NCBI RefSeq assembly: GCF_002483315.1
Contig: NZ_DLHR01000019.1
Coordinates: 124,001-188,000 of the forward strand
Reading direction: 5' to 3'
Length of the DNA stretch: 64,000 bases
Origin: Flavobacterium sp. UBA7663
GTDB taxonomy: Bacteria; Bacteroidota; Bacteroidia; Flavobacteriales; Flavobacteriaceae
This document shows, piece after piece, positions 15,780 through 25,197 of this stretch. The translations under genes and the position numbers were made by a program. The notes beneath the pieces were generated by a model. That model did no database searches. It saw only the letters and a program-made list of their open reading frames with translations, and was not told the origin of the DNA. Within the stretch, counting starts at the first letter, position 1, and each line of letters starts with the position of its first letter.

Positions 15780-17122
15780 TAGTAGGCTTTTTCTTCTCCT
15801 TTAAAGATATTGATTACCGTTTGAATAATAATCTTTAAATCCATCCAAATGGACCAATTCTCTATATAGAAAACATCATACTTGATTCTATTAACCATAT
15901 CCTCGTCTGTTTCAATTTCTCCTCTAAACCCTCTAACTTGAGCTAATCCAGTTACACCTGGGCTTACGTGATGACGGATCATATATTTTTTCACTTTGGT
16001 TCCATATACTTTATTTTGTGTCCACAAATGTGGTCTAGGACCAACAACCGACATATCCCCAAGCAAAACATTAAAAAACTGTGGCAGTTCATCAATACTT
16101 GTTTTACGTATAAACTTTCCTATTCTTGTTACTCTTGGGTCATTTCTTACTGCTTCTTTTTCCGTTGTTTTGTTAATCATCATAGATCTAAATTTATAGC
16201 ACAGAAAATCTCGTTCTTTAAATCCAGGTCTGTTCTGTTTGAAAAAAATTGGTCCTCTAGACTCTATTTTTATTAACAATCCAAGAATAAGTGTTAACCA
16301 AGATAAAATAAAAATGATTACAAATAGGGAAAAAACAATATCAAAACTTCTTTTTAGTCTACTATTAACCTCCATTTCTAAAGGTATTTTTCTAAGAACA
16401 ATAATTGGAATTATCCCATAGTACTGAACTGCTAAATTTCTATACAGTGTACTTTTGTTATCAGGAATAAGCCTTAGCGTTATGAAATTATTATCGGTAA
16501 ATTCAATTAAATTTTCAGTCTCATTTTTAGATAAATCATCTAATGATGCATAAACTTCTTCTATCTTCTTCTCTGAAATAAATTCAAAAATGCTTTGTAC
16601 AGATAAGGTTTTGTCTTTTTTTACATCAAAATGCTTAACTATTACATATCCCAAATAAGGATTTTGAGTAAAATACTTAACTAATTCTGCTGTGTTTTGT
16701 TTTGAACCAATGATAATAACGCTTCGAATATTTCCTCTATAATGTACCCTATACTTTTTTAGCAGAAAAAAGACTAAAAACTTAAAAAAACCTACTAAAA
16801 TAAAAGAAACAAGAATATAAATAAAAATTTCCTTAGTGGTTACAAACTTATATTTAAAGCCAACATATGCAAAGGTTATTAACGATATAAAAAGAAATTG
16901 TTTGAGTAATTTTGTGAAAATTGTGGTTTCTTTTGTAGTTCTGTATACTTCATAAAAACCAATATAATAAGCTACAACCAGCCAAAAGGTTGACAAAATC
17001 AAATGATAGCCAATATTACTCATTGCAGATCTAAGGCATGCCAAAACCAATAGGTTTATGACTAATAAATCTATGAAAATAATAATTGGTCTAATATATT
17101 TGGAATATCTTCCCTTTTGCAT
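15779..17122 (-). CDS. Polyprenyl-phosphate sugar-1-phosphate transferase (initiating enzyme)
   Basis: This 447-residue membrane enzyme should start the glycan by moving a sugar-1-phosphate to undecaprenyl phosphate. The N-terminus has about four helices and a Rossmann-like cytoplasmic domain (SVIIIGSKQNT), then a further helix near 267-287. The C-terminal catalytic domain has FKQNRPGFKERDFLCYKFRSM and RKTSIDELPQFFNVL followed by GDMSVVGPRP, as in WbaP/WcaJ enzymes. It is translationally coupled to the GT2 gene (TAATG). It is the only initiating enzyme in the locus. Confidence 0.92.
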   Translation of the reverse strand: MQKGRYSKYIRPIIIFIDLLVINLLVLACLRSAMSNIGYHLILSTFWLVVAYYIGFYEVYRTTKETTIFTKLLKQFLFISLITFAYVGFKYKFVTTKEIFIYILVSFILVGFFKFLVFFLLKKYRVHYRGNIRSVIIIGSKQNTAELVKYFTQNPYLGYVIVKHFDVKKDKTLSVQSIFEFISEKKIEEVYASLDDLSKNETENLIEFTDNNFITLRLIPDNKSTLYRNLAVQYYGIIPIIVLRKIPLEMEVNSRLKRSFDIVFSLFVIIFILSWLTLILGLLIKIESRGPIFFKQNRPGFKERDFLCYKFRSMMINKTTEKEAVRNDPRVTRIGKFIRKTSIDELPQFFNVLLGDMSVVGPRPHLWTQNKVYGTKVKKYMIRHHVSPGVTGLAQVRGFRGEIETDEDMVNRIKYDVFYIENWSIWMDLKIIIQTVINIFKGEEKAY

Positions 17123-17125
17123 TGA

Positions 17126-18109
17126 CTAATGAATGTATTTTGAAAAATCTTTATGTTCTTCTTTTAATAGCTCTTCCGAAGAAAGTGTCTTAAAGTAATC
17201 ATACGTAATTTTCATGCCTTCAGATCTAGAGACTTTTGCTTCCCAACCTAAAATTTCTCTTGCTTTGGTCGTATCGGGTTGTCTTTGCATTGGATCATTA
17301 ATTGGCAACGGATGATACACCACTTTTTGATTAGTCCCTGTTAACTTTATAATTTCTTCGGCAAAATCTTTAATTGTGATTTCGTCTGGATTACCAATGT
17401 TAACAGGTAAATGATAATCAGAATGTAATAATCTGAAAATTCCCTCTACTTGATCATCAACATAACAGAATGATCGTGTTTGACTTCCGTCACCGAAAAT
17501 AGTTAAATCTTCTCCACGAAGCGCTTGACCAATAAAAGCAGGAATTACACGACCATCGTTTAGTCGCATTCTTGGTCCATACGTATTAAAAATACGCACT
17601 ATTCTGGTTTCTACTCCGTGAAAAGTATGATATGCCATAGTTATAGACTCTTGAAAGCGTTTTGCTTCGTCATAAACACCTCTTGGGCCAATGGTGTTTA
17701 CGTTTCCGTAGTATTCCTCCGTTTGTGGATGAACCAATGGATCGCCATAAACTTCAGATGTTGACGCAATTAAAATTCGAGCTTTTTTTACTCGAGCCAA
17801 ACCTAACAAATTATGAGTTCCAAGTGAACCTACTTTCAAAGTTTGGATTGGAATTTTTAAGTAATCAATTGGACTTGCTGGTGATGCAAAGTGCAAAATA
17901 TAATCTAATTTACCTGGAACATGAACAAATTTAGTAATATCATGGTGGTAAAATTCGAAATTTTTATCTTTAAATAAATGTTCAATATTTTTTAAATCAC
18001 CTGTAATTAAGTTATCCATTCCGATAACGAAATATCCTTCTTTAATAAATCTATCACAAAGATGTGAGCCAAGAAAACCCGCTGCACCTGTAATTAATAT
18101 TCTTTTCAT
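17126..18109 (-). CDS. UDP-glucuronate decarboxylase (UDP-xylose synthase)
   Basis: This 327-residue SDR epimerase-type enzyme oxidises and decarboxylates UDP-glucuronate to UDP-xylose. It has the dinucleotide-binding GAAGFLGSHLCD, the Ser in STSEVYGDP and the YxxxK motif YDEAKRFQE, and the GPRMRLNDGRVIPAFI stretch typical of UXS. The start at 18109 (MKRILITG) is used; a longer reading to 18181 runs into the upstream gene. It is 1 bp after the Wzy-like gene. It implies xylose or a UDP-xylose derivative in the glycan. An ArnA-like role is less likely because no transformylase domain exists. Confidence 0.88.
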   Translation of the reverse strand: MKRILITGAAGFLGSHLCDRFIKEGYFVIGMDNLITGDLKNIEHLFKDKNFEFYHHDITKFVHVPGKLDYILHFASPASPIDYLKIPIQTLKVGSLGTHNLLGLARVKKARILIASTSEVYGDPLVHPQTEEYYGNVNTIGPRGVYDEAKRFQESITMAYHTFHGVETRIVRIFNTYGPRMRLNDGRVIPAFIGQALRGEDLTIFGDGSQTRSFCYVDDQVEGIFRLLHSDYHLPVNIGNPDEITIKDFAEEIIKLTGTNQKVVYHPLPINDPMQRQPDTTKAREILGWEAKVSRSEGMKITYDYFKTLSSEELLKEEHKDFSKYIH

Positions 18110-18110
18110 G

Positions 18111-19430
18111 TTATTTTTTTTCTTTTTCTGATAAATGAATTGTGTTGAACAAACAATAAAAAGCTGTAAAAAACACAACACCTCTTTGTCTCCACAAAAA
18201 AGATTCGGTCAAAAATAAGCTTATCATTAGAATTGCAAAAGCAATATGTATAAAATCTTTATTTTTTAATGCGTTTTTAAGGTTTGCGAATAAAATTAGG
18301 ATCAATAAAACAAACCCTATAAACCCTAACTCAGAAAAAACCTGAATAAATTGATTGTGGAAGTTTTTCTTTTGATATCCTTCTGTGGTTTCATTTCCAT
18401 TAAAAACATTGTATTTTAATCCTTTTTCTTCCAGTTTTTTATATGAGGCATTTAGTCCTAAACCTTGAAAAAAAACATTTTCTTCTTTCATTATTTCTAA
18501 AAACATTCTAAACTGGTATACTCGAAAAGATGCTCCAGAGAAAAAATCGCTTTGTTCAAATTTATTATTTTCCCAAGCCTGTTTCATACTAATAATTCGA
18601 TCGCCAACAATTTCTTTAGGAATAACGGTGTGTCCAATATTATTATCCTTATCCAATTGAAATTCAAATTCGATTTTTTCTTTTATTCTGTTAAAAAATA
18701 GAAATGAAAAAAAAACGATTCCTAACAAGACAATGTTTCTCAACCGCATTTTATTGGCTGATTTTGAATAGAAGAAAAAATATAACCCAACAAGTAAAAT
18801 ATCTACTAATATTATACTTTTAGAATTTAATAATGCTAAAAACAGTGTAAGCAATAGTAATTGAATATAATCTGTTTTTGTTTTGATTTCCTTAGTTAAA
18901 AAATAAAAAAAAGCCACACTTACGAATGCCGAAAAATGAATGGCATTTAACTCTTTTGTAACTAATTCGTGTCCGAAAAAAACCGCTGTATTGTTTTCGG
19001 TGAAAAACCGAAAAACTGCTTTTATTAAGAAAAAAAGAACATAAAAAGATATTGAAATACTATAATATTTAAACAATAATTCCTTATTGTGAACAAAAAT
19101 TATAGCACAACAAAACGGAAACAATATTAAAAAGCTTTCTTTAGGTAAAGCATTTAGAGAACCCAAAAAATCGATTGACCAAATACAAGAAATGGCCATC
19201 CAAACAAAAAGAATAATTGGTAAAATCATCTCTTTTGTAAAGTAAAACGATGTTTTTTTTAGTTGAGATAAAGTAAACAAAACTAATATTCCCGTTACAA
19301 TATTGTTAATAACATTTGGCAATGGAATGGTACAAATTAGAAGTAACAAACAAAAAAATGAGAAATCGTAAAGATTACCATTTTTTAATATTTGGGAAAA
19401 AGAGAGAGAATCTAATTTATCTTTCATCAT
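18111..19430 (-). CDS. O-antigen ligase/polymerase family membrane protein
   Basis: This 439-residue protein has about 10-12 hydrophobic helices and a large loop near residues 240-335, the layout of the Wzy/WaaL family. The segment FHNQFIQVFSELGFIGFVLLI carries the HNxxxxxxxExG pattern of that family. It is divergent from gmd. Two other proteins of this type lie at 27310 and 28487, so one may be the polymerase and another a ligase; sequence alone does not say which. Confidence 0.85.
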   Translation of the reverse strand: MMKDKLDSLSFSQILKNGNLYDFSFFCLLLLICTIPLPNVINNIVTGILVLFTLSQLKKTSFYFTKEMILPIILFVWMAISCIWSIDFLGSLNALPKESFLILFPFCCAIIFVHNKELLFKYYSISISFYVLFFLIKAVFRFFTENNTAVFFGHELVTKELNAIHFSAFVSVAFFYFLTKEIKTKTDYIQLLLLTLFLALLNSKSIILVDILLVGLYFFFYSKSANKMRLRNIVLLGIVFFSFLFFNRIKEKIEFEFQLDKDNNIGHTVIPKEIVGDRIISMKQAWENNKFEQSDFFSGASFRVYQFRMFLEIMKEENVFFQGLGLNASYKKLEEKGLKYNVFNGNETTEGYQKKNFHNQFIQVFSELGFIGFVLLILILFANLKNALKNKDFIHIAFAILMISLFLTESFLWRQRGVVFFTAFYCLFNTIHLSEKEKK

Positions 19431-19541
19431 TTTTAACTATTTGTTTGAAAACTGTAAATCAATTGCAAGATATTGCTTTTTTTAAAAACTTAATACTTTT
19501 ATTTTTTCTTTTAAAAAGAGTACAAGATTAAAGCTTTATGT

Positions 19542-19549
19542 TATATTTG
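19542..19549 (+). promoter_or_regulatory. -7 element of gmd-fcl
   Basis: TATATTTG ends 17 nt before the gmd start. A TTG is not clear at the expected distance. Confidence 0.45.
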
Positions 19550-19566
19550 CTAATAATTTTTTTTAA

Positions 19567-20631
19567 ATGAAAAAAGCCTTAATAACAGGAATAAATGGAC
19601 AAGATGGCTCGTTTTTAGCCGAACTATTATTAGAAAAAGGATACGAAGTTCATGGAATTATTAGAAGAAGCTCTACTTTTAATACAGAAAGAATAGAGCA
19701 TCTTTACATAGAATCTTTAATACGCGATTTACATAAAGACAAAAAAATTCAGTTGCATTATGGCGACATGACTGATTCTACAAGTTTAATTCGATTAGTA
19801 CAGCAAATTCAACCTGATGAAATATACAATTTAGCAGCGCAATCGCACGTAAAAGTATCTTTCGATCTACCTGAATATACTGCTGAAACAGATGCAATAG
19901 GAACCTTACGTCTATTAGAGGCTATTCGAATTTGTGGTTTAACCCAAAAGACGAAAATATACCAAGCTTCAACTTCTGAATTGTATGGAAAAGTTCAAGA
20001 AGTTCCTCAAAAAGAAACCACACCATTTTATCCTCGTTCTCCTTATGGGGTGGCAAAAATTTATGCTTTTTGGATTACCAAAAACTATAGAGAATCGTAT
20101 GGGATTTATGCCGTGAATGGGATTTTATTCAATCACGAATCAGAACGTAGAGGAGAAACTTTTGTAACACGAAAAATTACACTTTCTGCAGCAAGAATTA
20201 AACACGGTATTCAAGATAAATTATATTTAGGAAACCTAAACGCTATGCGCGATTGGGGTTATGCAAAAGATTATGTAGAATGCATGTGGTTAATGCTACA
20301 ACAAGAAACACCAGAAGATTATGTAATTGCAACAGGTATTCAATATTCGGTTCGTTATTTTTGTGAATTAGCTTTTAGAGAAGTAGGTATTGAGCTTGAA
20401 TGGCAAGGTGAAAATGAAACTGAAAAAGGAATTTGTAAAGAGACTGGCAAAACCTTAATTGAGGTAGATCCAAATTATTACAGACCTGCCGAAGTAGAAA
20501 GTTTATTAGGCGATCCTACCAAAGCAAAAACACAGTTAGGTTGGAATCCAAGCCGTACATCAATTGAAGAATTGGTAAAAATTATGATGAAACACGATTT
20601 AGAATATGTAAAACTTCCTAGAGTATGCTAA
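19567..20631 (+). CDS. gmd: GDP-mannose 4,6-dehydratase
   Basis: Gmd converts GDP-mannose to GDP-4-keto-6-deoxymannose, the first step to GDP-L-fucose. The 354-residue protein has GINGQDGSFLAELLL at its N-terminus, STSELYGKVQE, SPYGVAK with the catalytic Tyr and Lys, and the NHESERRGETFVTRKI signature. It overlaps fcl by 7 bp, and the two enzymes act one after the other. It is on the opposite strand to most of the locus. Confidence 0.96.
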   Translation: MKKALITGINGQDGSFLAELLLEKGYEVHGIIRRSSTFNTERIEHLYIESLIRDLHKDKKIQLHYGDMTDSTSLIRLVQQIQPDEIYNLAAQSHVKVSFDLPEYTAETDAIGTLRLLEAIRICGLTQKTKIYQASTSELYGKVQEVPQKETTPFYPRSPYGVAKIYAFWITKNYRESYGIYAVNGILFNHESERRGETFVTRKITLSAARIKHGIQDKLYLGNLNAMRDWGYAKDYVECMWLMLQQETPEDYVIATGIQYSVRYFCELAFREVGIELEWQGENETEKGICKETGKTLIEVDPNYYRPAEVESLLGDPTKAKTQLGWNPSRTSIEELVKIMMKHDLEYVKLPRVC

Positions 20632-21557
20632 AAAGTGCTAAAATATATGTTGCTGGTTCAAACGGCATGGTTGGTTCGGCTATTGTTAGAACTTTAGAGG
20701 CTAAAGGTTATTCAAATATTGTTGTAAAATCATCTAAAGAACTTGATTTAAAAAACCAACAAGCAGTTCATGATTTTTTTAATCAAGAACAACCTGAATA
20801 TGTATTTTTAGCCGCTGCAAAAGTTGGAGGTATTCATGCAAACAACACTTATCCTGCAACTTTTATCTATGATAACATAATGATTCAAAGCAACGTAATT
20901 CAAGCCGCTTATGAATTTAATGTGAAGAAATTGCTGTTTTTAGGAAGCTCTTGTATCTACCCAAAATTTGCTCCACAACCTATAAAAGAAGAATATTTGC
21001 TAACTGGTTCGTTAGAGCCAACAAATGAAGCATACGCTATTGCAAAAATTGCAGGTTTAAAAATGTGCCAATTTTACAAACAACAATATGGTTGTAATTT
21101 TATTTCGGCTATGCCAACTAATTTATTTGGTATAAACGATAATTTTAATCTTGAAAATTCTCACGTTTTACCAGCGTTACTTCGTAAGTTTATTGAGGCA
21201 AAACAAAACAACAAACAAGAGGTTACAATTTGGGGTTCTGGAACACCAATGCGCGAATTCTTATTTGTAGATGATTTAGCAGAAGCGTGTTTGTTTTTAA
21301 TGGAAAACTACAATGATGTTGAAACCGTAAATATAGGAACAGGCAAAGATGTATCTATTAAAGAACTAGCCGAAACAATAATGAAAATTGTAGGTTTTGA
21401 AGGAAATTTAATTTTTGATGCCTCAAAACCAGATGGCGCTCCAAGAAAATTATTAGACGTTTCAAAAATTAATACTTTGGGATGGAAACACAAAGTAACT
21501 TTGGAAGAGGGTATAAAAAGGACACATCAATGGTATCTAAAAAAGATTGAAGAATAA
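20625..21557 (+). CDS. fcl: GDP-L-fucose synthase
   Basis: This 310-residue epimerase-reductase finishes GDP-L-fucose from the Gmd product. It has GSNGMVGSAIVR (NADP binding), SSCIYPKFAPQPIKE, and EAYAIAKIAG with the Tyr-xxx-Lys pair. The length matches WcaG/Fcl. It overlaps gmd and must be co-transcribed. The mannose-side enzymes (manA, manB, manC) are not in the window. Confidence 0.95.
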   Translation: MLKSAKIYVAGSNGMVGSAIVRTLEAKGYSNIVVKSSKELDLKNQQAVHDFFNQEQPEYVFLAAAKVGGIHANNTYPATFIYDNIMIQSNVIQAAYEFNVKKLLFLGSSCIYPKFAPQPIKEEYLLTGSLEPTNEAYAIAKIAGLKMCQFYKQQYGCNFISAMPTNLFGINDNFNLENSHVLPALLRKFIEAKQNNKQEVTIWGSGTPMREFLFVDDLAEACLFLMENYNDVETVNIGTGKDVSIKELAETIMKIVGFEGNLIFDASKPDGAPRKLLDVSKINTLGWKHKVTLEEGIKRTHQWYLKKIEE

Positions 21558-21580
21558 TAAAGTTTTGTTGGCTCTAGCTC

Positions 21581-23257
21581 TTAATTTATGTATTTAGCCA
21601 ATATAACACCTAATGAACATTTCATTCCAATAAATGGGATATTATCTGTACCTACAACAATTCTTAATTCAGATGCTGTTGTAATAAATTGACCTCCATC
21701 TTGTATTCTTATTTTATTAAGTTCTACCCAAGAAGTACCATCAAATTTTTTTATTACTGGATTGTCAGTATCTTCTAAATAAGCTATGTAAGGACTATTT
21801 TGATTATTCAATGCTAAAGAAACACTTTTTATTGAATTAGTTGAAAATCCTTCCGTTCCAATTGTTTCCCAATTTCCTGAAACATATTTTTTAACAGTAA
21901 TTTTACTTCCATTTGCAATATCTTTATAAGCAACAAATATCTCATTATTAGATCCAATTTCCATCTCAATATTCTCAGCATCTGAACTAGAAAAACCTAA
22001 TTGGCCATTTGTTTCCCAGTTTGAACCATTATATTTTTTTACAACGATTTTATTAGAGACTCCTTGATCTGAATATGCAACATAAATTTCATTATTTGAG
22101 TTTACAGCAATATTACAGTATTGAGCGGATCCAACTGAAAACCCTTGTAAACCAATAGTTTGCCATAAAGAACCTGTTTTTTGTTTAACTGTTACTTTAC
22201 CATTATTACTGTTGTCATTATAAACTACAACCATTTCATTATTATTTGTTAATGCAATATCTGTAAAATTAACTGTTGATGGAGACAAATAATCTAACAT
22301 TGCACCACTTGTAATCTGAGAATAACTAGTTGCAGAGGCATAGCCAATAGCCTGACCTGGACCATTTGTCATATAAGACATGAAAGGGATTCCTAAATTG
22401 CTTATAGCTAGTTTTGGTTTTGTACAATAAACATATTTATTATTATCTAAATAATCCCAACGAACTCCATCATAAGATTCAATATATGCCTTACCTCCAA
22501 TCAATGTAGTGTTATATGTTAAAAAAATCGAATTATTTAATCTATTATTTTTTAGTTCTAAATTATATCTAATATCTCCCAAGCCTAAATAAATTGGATC
22601 AGTCGTTAGACTCCAAGTTTTAGCAAAAGTGGCTGGATTACGCGTTTGTTCTATATGTAATATATCATATGTAGAATTATTGGGATTAAATGGAGTTTCT
22701 GTTGCGAAAATTGTACTTCCAAATCTATTTGAAGAAGTGTCATTTTCAAGAATCGTAATTTCAACAGATGTTAACCCAACACCTCCCGTAGAAGGTTGAA
22801 CTTGAACCCAAGTTGGTTTACTTTGAATATACCATGGTTGGGCACTTGAAATTTGAATAGTAAAAACATGCTGATTATGGTCTAAACTTAGAGGCGTGTT
22901 ATTTAATATCGATAGGGTATAAACTACTTGTGCATTTTGAATAATTGTTAATAAATACAATTTGTTATCTGCAATAAATTTAATTTCAGCAGTTCTTACT
23001 TGACCATTTGGATCATTGTTTTCTGTAACATTAATAATAATATCAGAATCCCCAGAGCCAGTTGTTTGGCTAAATACTATCCAAGATGGAATATCAATTG
23101 CAGCCCAATTAACATTAGATGAAATATGTAAATTTAAAGTGGTTGATGGTTTATTAATAGAAAAACTCGTTTGCTCTAATTCAAAAAAATTATCTTCATC
23201 ATTAGTACATGATATAAAAATAAAACAAGAAATAATTAAACAAAGTATGTTTTTCAT
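21581..23257 (-). CDS. Lipoprotein with two BACON-like domains and propeller-like repeats
   Basis: This 558-residue lipoprotein has a signal peptide with lipobox FISC (Cys17). Two beta-sandwich segments at about 27-108 and 118-207 resemble the BACON domain of Bacteroidota, often linked to carbohydrate or mucin binding. After that, Trp-centred units (W365, W414, W463, W510) with a period of about 48 residues share patterns such as NNEIYVAYSD, suggesting a beta-propeller. No catalytic motif is seen. It is converging on fcl and next to glycan genes. A surface glycan-binding or adhesion role is inferred only. Confidence 0.72.
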   Translation of the reverse strand: MKNILCLIISCFIFISCTNDEDNFFELEQTSFSINKPSTTLNLHISSNVNWAAIDIPSWIVFSQTTGSGDSDIIINVTENNDPNGQVRTAEIKFIADNKLYLLTIIQNAQVVYTLSILNNTPLSLDHNQHVFTIQISSAQPWYIQSKPTWVQVQPSTGGVGLTSVEITILENDTSSNRFGSTIFATETPFNPNNSTYDILHIEQTRNPATFAKTWSLTTDPIYLGLGDIRYNLELKNNRLNNSIFLTYNTTLIGGKAYIESYDGVRWDYLDNNKYVYCTKPKLAISNLGIPFMSYMTNGPGQAIGYASATSYSQITSGAMLDYLSPSTVNFTDIALTNNNEMVVVYNDNSNNGKVTVKQKTGSLWQTIGLQGFSVGSAQYCNIAVNSNNEIYVAYSDQGVSNKIVVKKYNGSNWETNGQLGFSSSDAENIEMEIGSNNEIFVAYKDIANGSKITVKKYVSGNWETIGTEGFSTNSIKSVSLALNNQNSPYIAYLEDTDNPVIKKFDGTSWVELNKIRIQDGGQFITTASELRIVVGTDNIPFIGMKCSLGVILAKYIN

Positions 23258-23273
23258 AATAAAGATTTAATTT

Positions 23274-24467
23274 CTACAAAGTCTTCTCGAATTTACACAA
23301 AATTTTATTCATTGAAAACTTTTCAATAATAAACTTTCTTGCGTTATTCCCAATTTCTATTGAATCTTGTGGAGATTCTATTAAATAATTTACTTGTCTA
23401 AGTATTTGATCTAGTTTGTTTTCCTCACAATAATAAAACCCGCCATTAGAAATTTCGAAATTATACTTCACCTCAGACTCTTCATGACCAGTAACAATTG
23501 AAGGTTTAGCACTAGCCATCATGCCCAATATTTTAGAAGGCATTACAGTATCAACTACAGTGCTCTTTTGAAAAAGAATATGCAAATCAGCATTACACAA
23601 TAAATCATTTAATTCTTCATAGCGAACTGGAGGAAAATAAGTGCAGTTTGAGAAATTTTTTATTCTTTCAACCACTTCATCTCTTTTTGCACCTTCACCA
23701 ATAAGATAAATATGAACTTTACTTATTTCTTGACAAGCTTTTACAAAATCTATAAAAAAGGCCCAATCTTGTTTTGCGCCAATATTACCAGAATATAAAA
23801 TGTTGAATTTATTAGAGTCAAAGATTTTATTAGGTTTAGCTGTTTCTGGATTTATTTTTGAATAATCAATCCAATTTGGAAAATAACTTGTTGATGATGC
23901 TGTTTTAGTTTCTAGTTTTTTCAACATTCCGTAACTTATTGTACTTACAGAATCTGCACGATTTAAAAAAAAGCGTTCTACTTTAAAAATTAATTTAGGC
24001 AATAATCCTGATTTTTTTGAAAGTCCAGTTTCAAAAGCTGCATCAAACTCGAAATCTTGAACATGCACTAATAATTTTCCGCCTTTTATGGTTTTTAAAA
24101 ACCATCCTAAAAAAATTGATATTGTAAAAGGCATTACGACTATAACAACATCATTTTTTTTAATTCTAAAAATATTACCCAATGAACCAATAAAAAAATG
24201 ACACATTTGGAAAATCCTTTTTAAAAAAGTTGGCTTTTTAGGAGTATAAGTTTTAAAACGAAAAACCTCAACATTATTGATGATTTCACTAAAATATGTT
24301 GGTTTACTTTTATATTCAGCATAAATTTCCCATTGAGGATAATATGGCATTGCTGTAATAACTTTTACATTGTGATTTTCTGCCAAATACTCAGCCATTC
24401 CTGCTGAATACAAACCTATACCACTATCTTCAGGATAGTAATTATTACTTATTATGGTTATGTTCAT
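23274..24467 (-). CDS. Glycosyltransferase family 4, WcaI-like
   Basis: This 397-residue GT-B enzyme begins NITIISNNYYPEDSGIGLYS and then AMPYYPQWEIYAEY, the same lead as WcaI of colanic acid synthesis. The C-terminal half has LYSGNIGAKQDW, the nucleotide-sugar region and MPSKILGMMASAKPSI. The ATG at 24467 is chosen over 24488, because the acetyltransferase gene ends at 24469, giving a 1-bp gap. It is co-transcribed with that acetyltransferase. WcaI adds fucose in colanic acid, so a fucosyl role fits gmd-fcl here, but this is inference. Confidence 0.88.
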   Translation of the reverse strand: MNITIISNNYYPEDSGIGLYSAGMAEYLAENHNVKVITAMPYYPQWEIYAEYKSKPTYFSEIINNVEVFRFKTYTPKKPTFLKRIFQMCHFFIGSLGNIFRIKKNDVVIVVMPFTISIFLGWFLKTIKGGKLLVHVQDFEFDAAFETGLSKKSGLLPKLIFKVERFFLNRADSVSTISYGMLKKLETKTASSTSYFPNWIDYSKINPETAKPNKIFDSNKFNILYSGNIGAKQDWAFFIDFVKACQEISKVHIYLIGEGAKRDEVVERIKNFSNCTYFPPVRYEELNDLLCNADLHILFQKSTVVDTVMPSKILGMMASAKPSIVTGHEESEVKYNFEISNGGFYYCEENKLDQILRQVNYLIESPQDSIEIGNNARKFIIEKFSMNKILCKFEKTL

Positions 24468-24468
24468 T

Positions 24469-25002
24469 TTAAACCTCTTTTTTAGCAACAGGGTTTCCTT
24501 TGTAAATACCTTTTGCTACTATACTTTTAAAAACAGACGATCTTGCTCCTACAATAACCTCGTCTACGATTTGTACTCCTGGAGCAACAAAAACATCTGT
24601 TGCAATCCAACAAGAATTTCCAATTACTATTGGTTTTTCAAAAATGTCAAAAGCAACTGAATTAAAATCATGAGAACCTGTACACAAATAACTTTTTTGA
24701 GAAACTACAGTATTTGATCCAATAGTTATTTTACCTAATGAATATAAAACTACATTGTCGCCTATCCAAGAATAGTCACCAATTACAACCTTCCATGGAT
24801 ATGTTATTTCTACTGATGGTCTTATAATTACTTTCTTTCCTATATTAGCGCCAAATAATCTTAAAATAAATCTTCTCCAACCATATAAAAACTGTGGAGA
24901 GTTTCTAAAAAAGACAACATAAATTACCCGCCAAAGTTGAACAACGATAGCGCTTCTGCCTCTAAAGTTTTTTGGTAAATTAAATTGTTTTAATTCAAAC
25001 AT
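24469..25002 (-). CDS. WcaF-like hexapeptide acetyltransferase
   Basis: This 177-residue left-handed beta-helix protein resembles WcaF acetyltransferase of colanic acid synthesis. Hexapeptide repeats run from about residue 50 on (GANIGKKVIIRPSVEI, VVIGDYSWIGDNVVLYSLG) with the characteristic CTGSHDFNS and GNSCWIATDVFVAPGVQI. It likely acetylates a glycan sugar and works as a trimer, by family. It is one base from the WcaI-like gene, matching the pairing seen in colanic acid loci. Confidence 0.9.
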   Translation of the reverse strand: MFELKQFNLPKNFRGRSAIVVQLWRVIYVVFFRNSPQFLYGWRRFILRLFGANIGKKVIIRPSVEITYPWKVVIGDYSWIGDNVVLYSLGKITIGSNTVVSQKSYLCTGSHDFNSVAFDIFEKPIVIGNSCWIATDVFVAPGVQIVDEVIVGARSSVFKSIVAKGIYKGNPVAKKEV

Positions 25003-25197
25003 AGTATGGGGTTATAAAAAAGGTTAATTAAATCCTTTTTGAATAGGATGATGATTTATAATATTTTGTAAATTTATTTGTTTTTTATCAATTGTGGGTA
25101 GGATTTTTTCCTTTTTTAGAGATTCGAATTATTTTTAAAACTTTCTCATAAATTTTACAATCTTTGCAATGATAAAAAGTGTTAGAATAATTGAAAA

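Noticed and set aside
15968..16276. Plus-strand open frame of 102 codons inside the sugar-phosphate transferase
   Set aside because: It is the reverse of the conserved catalytic domain and has no start signals.
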